DNA of 64,000 nucleotides from Schistocerca nitens (Eukaryota; Arthropoda; Insecta; Orthoptera; Acrididae), in assembly GCF_023898315.1 (NCBI RefSeq), contig NC_064614.1:114793501-114857500 (forward strand), written 5' to 3'. Of this stretch, positions 27,851 to 38,859 are shown piece by piece. Under the pieces are notes generated by a model. That model had not been told where the DNA came from. It saw only the letters and a list, made by a program, of their open reading frames with translations, and searched no databases. A program made the position numbers and the translations under genes. Numbering within the stretch: the stretch's first letter is position 1; each line of letters opens with the position of its first letter.

Positions 27851-29640
27851 GAAGCTGTTAGGAAATTGACTGTATTTTTTTTTTCTATTTTAGAGTAGGC
27901 AAATCCCCCATCTGGTCCAGATAACGATAGCTGCAGAGGATCCGTATATGTCAGTATATAATCCAAACAATAGCCCCCGAATAGGCATGCTCCTAAAAAG
28001 CAGTGGAACTCACGTAATACCAGGTACAGAAAGTGAGATTTATGGTGAAAATTTAAGCATATATTCAAAGGATAGGCTAATGATAAATTGAGGTGATGTA
28101 TTTGACGCAATAGACAAGGAACACAAGTTCATCAAGACATAAACTGAAACTGCTTGCGAGATTTGATTGGCAAGATTCAGTATCAGACAAAACTTACCGG
28201 ATCGTTCTATTGGCCACCAGAATTACCTCCACATCTGTGTACGTAGTGCACTAGTACGTAAGTTCTCCAATCACACTGTCATCACTGGAGGAGACTTCAA
28301 TCATCCAACCATCAACTGAGAAAATTATAGCTATATAAGTGATATGCGTGTCAAGACTTCCTTCGAAACATCACTCACTGTTTTCTATGAGAACTGCCTA
28401 GAAAAGACTGCTCTAAATCCCACTAGTGATGAAAACATAACGGTTCTTATAGGGACAAATAGATCTGACCTCTTTGAGGACGAACTTAGTACCAATGTCC
28501 ATGAGACATGGTAGCAACAGTTACCAAAGTACAAAAGGCAACTAGAACAATTATAAGGTTTGTGTGTTCAACAAACTAGATAAAGACGCAGTAGTGTCAC
28601 ACCTCAATAAGGTACGCGAAACATTTAGCTCAAGACAGGAGCGCACAGAAGAACTGTGGTTCGGGTTCACAAGATTGGCTGACCATGCACTTAACAAATA
28701 TGTACCTAGTACAATAGTTCATGATGGGAGGCACCCTCTAAGGTAGCTATAAAGTCACTGTACAGTTCTATAGAAGCAGATGCTGCTGCGATGTAGGAAC
28801 GAAAAAAGTGAAGGGCTATAGATAGGGAGACCATGAACGAAGCATATTTGGCTGTCAACCGTAGCAGATTGTTATCGATTGATCTCACAATAAATCCAAA
28901 GAAAGTCTGATCATATGGACTGAAATTGAAGGTATCAAAGCAAAAGAAGAACTCCGAACCTCGTTTTCAACCGTTCCTTTATAAATGAAAATGCAGGAGT
29001 ATTTCCCTAATTTAATTCTCTCACCACTGCAAAGATGAGTGATACAGATATTAGTGTCAGGGGTGTTGAAAAACAGATGAATTCGCTAAAACTAAACATC
29101 AGATTCAATAACGATTTTACGGCTGAGTTAGCTCTTCTTTTAACAATAGTAAATCGCAGGTCCTTCGAACAGCAAACAGTGCCCAGTGGTTGGAAGAAAA
29201 CCTAGGTGACGCCCATTTGGAAGAAGGGTAGTAGAAGTTATCCATAGAACTACCGTCCAGCATCTTTGCCATCTCTTTGTTGTAGAATATTAAAACGTAT
29301 TCTGAGCTCGAACAGAATGACCTTTCCATACTAACGGTTCCGAAAACATCGAACTTGCACTTTTCTTGCGTAACAGCCTCGACGCAACAGATTAGCGCAG
29401 CGAGGTAGATTCAAAATTTCACTCAGTACCACACCTCCAGTTATTATCAAATGTGCGATCGTACTATCAAACGAAGTTTGCGACTGGATGGGCGATTTGT
29501 TGGTAGAGAGGACGCAGTATGTTGTTACCTTGGATGGAGAGTTGTCAACAGATGTAGAAATAACTTCGGGTGTGCGCCAGGGAAGAGCGTACCACCCGCT
29601 AGCAAAATACTGCGTCACATTTATTCAGTACTTGTAATGA
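27850..29640 (+). pseudogene. Decayed CR1/jockey-like LINE ORF2
   Basis: The plus strand carries, in several frames, an endonuclease block (GGDFNHPTIN near 28290), linker fragments (28564-28746) and a reverse transcriptase region. The latter ends with a VEITSGVRQG block near 29575, comparable to DVKVTSGVPQG of the LINE at 24163-25425. Many stops and shifts separate the blocks. The right end is truncated within the RT. Confidence 0.65.
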
Positions 29641-29886
29641 ATAAAGTAATAAACAAGCTATTTCCACTAGTTTGGTGGTACTCCTTCGTTTATCTTCATG
29701 ATGGCTAAATTTCTGAACTCTGGCCGAAGTTCTGACAATATTATCATGCAGTAGTTGGCATTTAAGATTAAACTGGAACATGATCACCTGCAATGCTTTA
29801 AAAATATCGACGAGTGCTCCGTAGCTATTTTACAAGGCTATCGTTTAAAATGTTTAATAACTCTTGCCTGGTTTTCGTTGTTTCAG

Positions 29887-30045
29887 GTGCGGCGGATTCC
29901 TGGCCTGTGGGAGAGAGTAGTTTACGTGATGCTGCCACAGCTATCTTATTTGGGGACGGACATCATTAACTACCTGCTTTTACAGTGGAGAATGACTGTA
30001 CCGCCTACTGCGAAAAGCTCAGAGGAACAGAACGAAACGCACTAA
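29887..30045 (+). CDS. Candidate terminal exon of the unrecognised host gene (exon C)
   Basis: The acceptor CGTTGTTTCAG precedes a phase-0 frame that starts VRRIPGLWERVVYVMLPQL, continues LGTDIINYLLLQW and ends KSSEEQNETH-stop at 30043-30045. No good donor is visible before the stop, so it is read as the last exon. The peptide has a hydrophobic helical stretch and an acidic, polar C-terminus. A Tc1 element begins 58 bp later at 30103, so the polyadenylation region may have been altered. The product is unknown. Confidence 0.5.
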   Translation: MRRIPGLWERVVYVMLPQLSYLGTDIINYLLLQWRMTVPPTAKSSEEQNETH

Positions 30046-30102
30046 AATTTCTGAGAAAAATACTCTTCTCTTTCCTCCATCTCTTACCGATTCTTTCCAT
30101 TA

Positions 30103-31471
30103 AACTGAAGAGCCAAAGACACTCTTACACCTGCCTAATATCGTATAGGGCCCCCGCGAGGATACAGAAGTGCCGCAACACGACATGGCGTGGACTGGAC
30201 TAATGTTTGAATTACTCCTGGAGGAAACTGACACCCTGAATCCTTCAGGTCTGGCCATAAATCCCTAAGAGTATGAGGGGGTGGAGGTCTCTTCTGAACA
30301 GCACACTCCAAGGCATCCCAGATACGCTCAATAATGTTCATGTCTGGGGCGTCTGGTGGCCAGCGGAAATGTTTAAACTCAGAAGAGTGTTCCTGGAGTC
30401 ACTCGGTAGCGTTTCTGTACGTGTGGGGTGTCGCGTTGTCCTGCTGGAATTACTCAAGTTCGTCGGAATGCACATTGGACATGAATGGATGCAGGTGATC
30501 AGACAGGATTTTTACGTACATGTCACATGTCAGATTCGTATCTAGACGTATCAGGGGCCCTATATCACTCCAACTGCATAATCCTCAGAGCATTACAGAG
30601 CCTCCACCAGCTTGAACAGTCCCCTGCTGACATGCAGGGTCCATGGATTCATAAGGTTGTCTCCATACCCGTAGACGTCCATCCCCTCGATACAATTTTA
30701 CAATTTGAAACGGGACTCGTCCCACCAGGCAACATGTTTCCAGTGAGCAACAGTGCAATGTCGCTGTTGACGGGGAATGGTTCGCACGCTACACTTATTG
30801 ATGGCCCAACACTGAAATCTGCAGCAGTTTGCGAAAGAGTTGCACTTCTGTCACTTTGAATGATTTTCTTCAGTCGTCGTTGGTCCCGTTCTTGCAGAAT
30901 CTATTCCCGGCCCCAGTGAAATCGTAGATTTGATGTTTTAGCGGATTCCTGATATTCACGGTACGCCCGTGAAATGGTCGTACGGGAAAATGCCTACCTC
31001 ATCGCTACCTCGGAGATATTGTGTCCCAACGCTCGTGCGCCGACTATAACACCACGTCCAAACTCACTTACATCTTGATTACCTACGATTGTAGCAGCAG
31101 TAACCGATCTAACAACTGCGCCAGGCACTTGTTGTCTGATATAGGCGTTGCTGTCCGCCCCTATAGCTGAGTGGTCAGCGTGACGGATTGCCGTCCTACG
31201 GGCCCGGGTTCTATTCCCGGCTGGGTTGGAGATTTTCTCCGGGCAGGGACTGTGTGTTGTGTTGCCTTCATCATCATTTCATCCCCATCCGTCGAATGTA
31301 ATAAGGCCTGCACCAAGGCGGCCGGATCTGTCCCGTAAGGGGCCTCCCCGCCAATGACGCCAAACGCTCATTTTCCATAGGCGTTGGCGAACGCAGCCCC
31401 GTACTCTGCCTGTTTACATATCCCTTTATTTGAGTACGCATGCCAATACCAAATTCTTTGGCGCTTCAGTG
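30103..31471 (-). mobile_element. Degenerate Tc1-like transposon
   Basis: Inverted ends (AACTGAAGAGCCAAAGA at the left, complement of CACTGAAGCGCCAAAGAA at the right) lie between TA dinucleotides. The C-terminal transposase part on the minus strand (30135-30341) begins MNIIERIWDALECAVQKRPP, the NxIExxWD block of Tc1-like proteins. The rest is heavily decayed. A SINE sits at 31151-31376. Confidence 0.8.
31151..31376 (+). mobile_element. tRNA-derived SINE (family S3)
   Basis: The plus-strand head has an A box (TAGCTGAGTGGTCAGCG) and a B box (GGGTTCTATTCCC). The tail includes CTCCCCGCCAATGACGCC. ATAGGCGTTG is duplicated at 31141-31150 and 31377-31386. Confidence 0.9.
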
Positions 31472-31599
31472 TATTTCCTCCGGGATAAACGCTGCCTTCT
31501 CTGTAGACGGCAACAATATAAGCGACTGTAGTCTCAGTGACACATTTACGCGGGAAGAAAATGTGGATAACGTGAATACCGTGGATAACTGCCGCTTGG

Positions 31600-31915
31600 A
31601 GAATAGATTTTACACACACGCAGGATGAGAAGCCTACATTTGTCACTTCAAGTAACGTATGATTAGTTAAAAATACGTTTAATCTCTTTTCAGATGGCTG
31701 GCTCTGAGCACTATGGGACTCAACATCTTAGGTCATAAGTCCCCTAGAACTTAGAACTAATTAAACCTAACTAACCTAAGGACATTACACACACCCATGC
31801 CCGAGGCAGGATTCGAACCTGCGACCGTAGCAGTCCCGCGGTTCCGGACTGCAGCGCCAGAACCGCTAGACCACCGCGGCCGGCAATCTCTTTTCATTTA
31901 CACGATTTGTGAGTA
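31600..31915. repeat. Dispersed repeat, interrupted by a SINE; partner at 33250-33352
   Basis: The sequence ATAGATTTTACACACACG, then CCTACATTTGTCACTTCAAG up to ACACGATTTGTGA recurs at 33250-33352 in the same orientation. The copy here contains a SINE insertion. Confidence 0.75.
31693..31884 (-). mobile_element. tRNA-derived SINE (family S1), copy 3
   Basis: Same family as 16693-16896. AATCTCTTTTCA is duplicated at 31681-31692 and 31885-31896. Confidence 0.93.
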
Positions 31916-31919
31916 GTGA

Positions 31920-32830
31920 CCGGCGGGGTTGGCACCTACATTAATCAAAGAAATAGAGACATTAGCTTAGTTTTTCAGATAGCACTTTGGTATTTTTTGT
32001 GTCAGAAGAGCGGATCATACGAGACAAATTCGGAAATTTTAATTCTTTTTAAATATTACATTGGATATAGTGATTTCTCTGCTGTTGCGGCCGTTAGAAT
32101 AGCGCACCGGCAAGATGCTAATCCGTAAATTTTTTCGCAGAAGAGTCCTTTCACTGAATTTGTACCTGCTATGGTGCAAATGGAGTACCACGTTTCAACT
32201 TGCTTAACTAAGTGCTAGTGACAGTTGTATTTTTTAAAATATGATTTTCCTTAGCTTAAGCAGTCACAATTAATCTACGCCATTTGACAACAGATTTTAT
32301 ACAGTTCGTGCTAAATTTTTCGAAAGACCACGACCAAATTCAATGAACTTTTCTACTCTCAGGATAATATGTTGTGTGCCTGGTCATAGAGCATTCCAAG
32401 GTTCCTATATTGGGGGGAGGGGGAAGGGGTGGGGGGAGGAGAAGGGTAGCAGCGTTCAAGATTCAATCTAGAAGTTCATTTCGCTTATCTGCCTTTTTTG
32501 CTATATTTTATTGTCTTCATCAAAGCCCAGTGACAAAACAGCAAATGCGTTGGATGGATGATATCTCATACGTATGGTAGAATGAGAAGGACCGAGAAGT
32601 CCGTTGCATTATTTATAGCTAATGAGTAGTATTTTCCCATGAATGGAAGAAATTATGACGTGTGTTTCCTCGCTCCAAAAGAACATGACCATTAACGAAA
32701 AATACGGTTTTGCATTGTCTGAACTGCGTTGCTGTTGCGTTGCCTGTTGCTTTAGAAATGCAAGCATCTCCAAAGGAACAGGCATTGTGGCGACTACATC
32801 CGTCGTAAAATAAATGAAACGTATTCGCAG
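31920..32830. other. No gene recognised; G-rich patch at 32410-32446
   Basis: AT-rich sequence with one short G/A-rich patch of several GGGG runs that could form a quadruplex. No supported frame. Confidence 0.5.
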
Positions 32831-33130
32831 TTGCGAATATGGACAACCATCAGCTGCATGATGGAATACCGACAGTGAATATTTGTCCCAGACCGGGACT
32901 CGAACCCAGATTTCGTGGTTGTCGCAAGAGGTCGCCTTACCATTTGGCTACCAGAACACGACTCATCGCCAGGCCCAAACTTCCACATGCCGTAAACCAT
33001 GTGTCCGTAACCTGTATTCGTACATTCATTGTGTATATTCCTGTGCAGAGCAGATATTTTCCTTAATAGTTGCTTGCCTGGTGTCGGCGGATAAATACGA
33101 TTGTGCAGTGCCTGTGTCTTTTCCGTATTA
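32830..33130 (-). mobile_element. tRNA-derived SINE (family S4)
   Basis: The minus strand carries an A box (TAGCCAAATGGTAAGGCGAC) and a B box (GGGTTCGAGTCCCGG) at about 32890-32970. Ends are approximate and I did not find a clear target duplication. Confidence 0.75.
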
Positions 33131-33365
33131 CGATGCATGCAAGTTCGAAGGAACATGAATCGTAATTCGGAATAACAAAGGCAGTGCATTATCCTATTCA
33201 TCCGACGACACTGGGCAAGCGACTTTCAAGTTCCTTTCATACCCGCTTGGAGCATAGATTTTACACACACAAAGGACGAGGTGCCTACATTTGTCACTTC
33301 AAGTAACGTATGATTGGTTAAAAATATGTTTAATCACTTTTCACTTACACGATTTGTGACTATAC

Positions 33366-33727
33366 GATTGTCAAAGATGTTATTTACTGTACGTTTCTGC
33401 TTCAATCTAGATGTGTAACTTCTCTTCCAATGTTGTTCATAAAGATTGTAACTTCTTTGGTGACAATACTCACTAAATGTCTGAAGATGACCTTGTAACT
33501 GGAAAAACAGTAAAAAGTTGAACAGTAAAAAAATTTAAAGAATTCAGTAAAAAGTAAAAAGTTGAACAGTAAATAAATAAAAAAATTACCTTTTACATTC
33601 CATTACCACCACACTGTCAAAGTTGTTATTTACTGTACGTTTCTGCTTCAATCTAGATGTGTAACTTCTCTTCCAATGGTGTTCATAAAGATTGTAACTT
33701 CTTTGGTGAAAATACTCATTAAATGTA
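33366..33727. repeat. Two direct repeats of about 115 bp
   Basis: Positions 33366-33480 and 33615-33727 share nearly identical sequence (GTTATTTACTGTACGTTTCT, then ATCTAGATGTGTAACTTCTC) with a few substitutions, separated by an A-rich segment that itself has short repeats. Confidence 0.85.
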
Positions 33728-33729
33728 AG

Positions 33730-35550
33730 CCGAAAACCGATTAACACAATGAAAGTAATACTGTGGAACAAAAACAGACTAGCGCCTTTCATTTATAATA
33801 ATGTTTTTCTGCAACAAACCGACTGAAGATCCAATTAACAAGTCAAGAGATTTCTGTGTGGTCACCGTTGCAAATGGAATTCAATTTTACGCTGTATGAG
33901 ACCGCCAAAAACTGAATTTCATTGAGCCTGAGCTATGTTGGAAAGGTCTTATGCTAGTTGCTGGAAACATTTCTGTATTTGCTGCTTCATGCACGTCAGT
34001 AACCTGCAATCAAAAACAGTAAGGTTGGAAATGCTGCTATCAGTCACAAAATTTTCTGACTAAATTATGTAATTAGCAACATGTTGCAACGTCAGACCTC
34101 GTCATCTGGATACAGTCGTGGTACGAAGACATTTAACGTTAGTGCACATATATATTAAAGTTTTCTTTTGTATGGTCTCGGCATGTGCTGTGATTATTCT
34201 GTGCAGAAAGAGAATGATAAACTGATAAGAAACGATGTCTCTATGTTGGTATGCTATTAGTACTAAAAATTTTAAATAATCACTTTCTTTGTTCTGTTGA
34301 CGTCACTGTCACGTTAAAATGTTTTAAAGTTTATTTTATTATTAATTATGACGTGATCATGATTGGATAAATGCTAGGGGGTGAGCCACACTTACTAAAA
34401 TAATTAAGTAATTTCTAAGCTAAATAATTTTTGTTAATTCATTCCTCTTATTTGGCGCACTTGACAGTGGCTTCGTGGGTGAGGCCCGTCCTGGTTATTT
34501 TACTCGACCGTGGATACCTCTTCAAACGAAAACTTCTTCTATTGGACTTCGAAAATATTTACTCACCCAAGAAATGGTTCATACTGAACTATTCATGTGC
34601 ATTTAAAGAACACTGAAGCTTTCGCCATTTCAAGATGCTGTATAGCTGTGGATAACTTTTAATATAAAATGAAACAAATATTAACTAATTTTACTATCAC
34701 ACATAAACAACAAATTTACAGTGAGACTTACATTAAGTAAAATATAAATGATAATGGCGGTGCGCCATATAAATCTGCCGTAATCACAGGAAAGCGTCCA
34801 TCTTGTATCACTTCTAAAACTAAAAAGGTGCCATCCCCTTCACAAAAATAACTGAAGTACGTAATTCTACATTTGTTTCTGCGGTTAATCCTATAGTCGT
34901 TTCAAATATTTTGTGGATAAATTCTGCTCTTCTCGCACATGCGCCTTTGAAATATGTTCAGCGTCCACTGTTTCTACGTCTCTCTTGAACTAGTTAGCCC
35001 TTGTAATCTGAAACACGATATCACAAACAAATAACCAATTAGTTAATATCTCGTAGTGTGGATAACATCAACGAGTTGAAATCAGGCTCATCAATTCCTG
35101 GTTTTCATTAAGTTTCGATACACCGACAGATCGTGATAATGCAGTGAAATAATTATTATACTCTTATGGTGGACTTTCACTCTGTTGGTATCTAGCACAA
35201 CTGTTTATGATGATCACAGTTAGCGTCTTTAAGTCTACAGAGTATAAGCAGAGAAGCATATTAAACAACTTAGTGTGTGACACATAAGAAAAATAGACCA
35301 GTTTGAGGCCTGACTTGTTGGTTTGAAAAAAAAAAGCTATGTGATTCGGTTTTTTATACGTTAAATAGTGAAAACGTAACGGATCTGTTGAAGAATCTTT
35401 TGAAAGTCAAGCTAGTGGTAAAGTATCATAACATTCCCAGAAAACTAGGAGACTGTCTCTGACATTAAATTTTCATTTTACTAAGATGTATAATGAAAGT
35501 TCCTGAAATTATCTGACCCAGAAATGTTTCACTGCAGTTACTGAGAAGTT
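33730..35550. other. Long AT-rich stretch, nothing recognised
   Basis: Only short frames; no known repeat or protein fragment identified. Confidence 0.5.
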
Positions 35551-35555
35551 CCTAG

Positions 35556-35744
35556 ATTATAAACAGTGGTCATCTTTTTACAGCTACTAAATTTGGGAAA
35601 CCAGTACTTTATGGGAAATATAAACCTGCACCTGAAGAATTACTTTATCTGCATAATAAATCATTATGTAAATCTAAATCTTTTGAGCAAAGAGATAAAA
35701 TAGCAAGACAGCTATATGCCAAACATATTTTATTTATAGGTTAG
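35556..35744 (+). other. Short open frame with a splice-like acceptor, uncertain
   Basis: After CATCTTTTTACAG (acceptor-like, ending 35583) a frame of 52 codons reads TKFGKPVLYGKYKPAPEELL and so on to a TAG at 35742-35744. The composition is protein-like, but there is no start codon and no recognised relative. It could be a terminal exon or part of a decayed element. Confidence 0.25.
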
Positions 35745-36680
35745 TGAAATCATTACAAAAATGGAATATCACTGAAAACATTGCACAAATGAAATGTCAA
35801 GAAATTATTTAAATATCTTTTTAAGTCATTATTATTATTATTGAACTACTTGTGTTAACTACTTGTGACACACAATTTTTAAATACATTTTCGACTATAG
35901 TGAGCTCGTTTTTGAGACTTTGATTTCTACGGCAGTTAGCTAATCATAGCGCGTTTCGATGTTTACTAGAATCTTCAGGTAGTACTTGTCGAAAATGCAC
36001 TCAGTTTGCATTCAGTTTGTGAATAACAAGAAGTTATCGTAACCAGACGAACATGTTTTGATTCATATTGCTGTTTTATCTGCATAGAAAAGTTTATCCA
36101 GTCAGTGCGCACAGAAATTGCCGGTGTTTACTGTTTTATGGACAAAACTGAGCTAGCATGAGGTATATGAAGTTAGTTAAATTAATTTCAAGGAGGCATG
36201 AGAAAGAGGACGACTGATTACAGAAAAATAGTGGAAGGGAATTCAGTTTCCTTCAGACGTGGTGGAGTTAAGCTGCTCTATTTCATTTACACTCTTTGAA
36301 CATAACAGTGCAGGAAAACAAGATGGTAGTCAAAACAGAGCTTGTTTCGATTTAAATATCGATATGATGGTTGTGGTGTTATCAGCTATCTGCAACCTCT
36401 TCCAGACATCTTGCTATCACATCACTGATGTTGGTCGAAAAAGGTATTACAAAATAAATGACAGTATAGAAATTTATTTTAAAGAATTACAAAGATATTG
36501 CTGCAACCTAGATTCATACATAATTTAAATTTTTATGTATTTTCTTTTTTAAGAATATTGTATTGAAATTATTGAAAACATGTGAGTTCTTAAACCCCAT
36601 CATTTCCTTTAGGATCTCATTTTTCCTCTTTTGATCAAATGCGAATTTCCATTTCCCCCAAGATATTGATTTTGCAGCTC
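35745..36680. other. AT-rich stretch, nothing recognised
   Basis: No supported feature. Confidence 0.45.
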
Positions 36681-37977
36681 TCCTTAACTATGCAGTACTT
36701 TAAGATCGTTGTCTATTGCACCATTGTGTCCAGCTTTGTTTTGTGTTTCACTGTAAGCTTTAACAAGTCTAAAGCAGTCAATGTGTTCTTTAAAATGAGT
36801 TTTAAAATGTCAGCCCATTGACCAATGTACTACTTATTACAATGATACTATTGAATTTTATAAAGTCTTGATTTGCTCAGTTTTTCTGTTGGTTGTTAGA
36901 GGTCTTGAACCAGTCTCTCCCTTCAGCTGTTAGTGGCAAAAGTGATCCTGGTAACTGTGTTCTTAAACAGCTTGGCTATTTTGTCTAAATTGACTCGTAA
37001 ATATGGTATAATTACGTACTTGGATTTTTGAATGCTGTAGGTGTTGGCTGTGTTGATTTGTTTGCTTTTTTTTTTGGATATGTGTTGTGAAAGAGCATCT
37101 ATTTCATGTCATTGGTAGGCATTGTTACGTGCAGTGTATCCGATGGTGAATATTTCTGTCTCATATTCAGCAAAATTAAGTTGGAATTTCTGCTTTCTGT
37201 TTAAGAAAGGTTTGAATGCACATTGTTTACGCGTGTTGCAGAGTGAGGAGGCTTCATCAATGACAGTGTCTATGTTGGCTGGTTTTCTGTGCACACTGAT
37301 GTTCAAGGCCTGGTTTGTGTTGGTTATTGTTATGCTTAAAAAAATTGTTTTGCTATATTTCTGTTGCTTATGGTGAAGTGAATATGTAAGTATTGAATCT
37401 GCTCAACACTGTTACTATATGCCTGCAGTAGTGGACAATTTCCTATGTAATGTTGTTCTTCCCTTCAGAGGTATATTTTCAAGGCTATTAGACAGAATTT
37501 CTGCAGTGATCCCAGTGAGTGGATCAGCCATTGCTAGACGCAAATCCTGTTTATACATTTTTTTCAAAGAATGTGAAATCATTAACTACTGAACTATTGA
37601 AATAATAATTATTGAAATAATTAAATATTGAAATAATTAACTATTTCAGTTCTGGACAAAGTCTGATCTTTTAATAAATTCTATTTAATTATATCTATGG
37701 GGTCTTTGATACGTATGCTGCTGTACAAGTTTGCTGTGATTAAGGAAATAAAATTTGCACTAACTGGCATCGAGTGTTATTTAATGGCATGAATTGTTTG
37801 CTAACTGAGTTTCACTGAAAAAGTGGTTTGAAAATTGTATTCGTTTTGTAATATTTAACGTAGCTTTCACATAACTTTGTAGCCAGGATAGTTTACAGCA
37901 TTAACAATAGGTCTTATGAGGAAATTAGTTTTATGGATAATTGATTGGGCCCATAACTTTGGAGCTATTAGGTACAG

Positions 37978-38385
37978 TGAAACCTCCCCTTAGAAAAATC
38001 AATGAATGATTGTGCTGATAAACCCCTCACGTTATTTGATTTTCAAACAGCTGAGCAAAACTGAACGTGCACAGACATTTCTCTCTTTACTTATTCAGAT
38101 CATCAATAAAGTGACACACAATAATTTTAGCGCAACGCAATCTGACTTTCAATAATCTCTGCAAAAGCATGGCCCTGACTAACAATAACCTATACCTTTC
38201 ATGAATCACTTACCTCACACAAATCTTCGTAACTCGAACTACTGCATTACAGCGAGCGCCAAAACTGCCAGCTAAATAAAAGATTATAACTACTGAAGTC
38301 ACTAACCAATGATAGGCATAGTTAGCAAATGAAAGATTTTGATAGAGAACAAACAATGTATTTACCTTAATAGTGTTCAAATGTC

Positions 38386-38441
<56 letters not shown>

Positions 38442-38723
38442 TTCATGACATCCAGTCCTACAAATTTACTGTCTCTGATGGACACACGTCCAGATCATCC
38501 GCTCTCAAAACTCCGCCATCTCTCTCCCCACATCCACCACTGCTGGTGGCTCACCTCCAACTGCGCAACGCTACGCGCTGTTGACAGCCAACCGCCCAAC
38601 ACTACAATAGCGAATATTTCAACAATGCCAACCAGCCACAGACTGCACACAGCACAGTCAGTGATTTTCACATAGAGCGCTACATGACGTTACCAACATA
38701 AAAACCTAAACAGCCTACTTACA
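37978..38723 (-). repeat. 3' LTR of copy B
   Basis: This is 746 bp, including a (TA)n expansion of about 50 bp at 38389-38438 that is almost absent from the partner LTR at 41128-41776. Confidence 0.9.
38389..38438. repeat. (TA)n microsatellite inside the 3' LTR of copy B
   Basis: About 24 TA units, absent from the other LTR. Confidence 0.97.
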
Positions 38724-38859
38724 TAGCCCATATGCTACCCACAAAAAATTTTACAAATTGTTTTGGGCACTGGCCAATACAGATTTGAAGAAATTTTTCA
38801 TAATTACAATAACAAAGAAACCAAATGCACACACTTATTCATACAATGTTGGTCAAAAG

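Noticed and set aside
38339-38675. Frames through the TA repeat (runs of Tyr-Ile)
   Set aside because: They translate a microsatellite inside an LTR.
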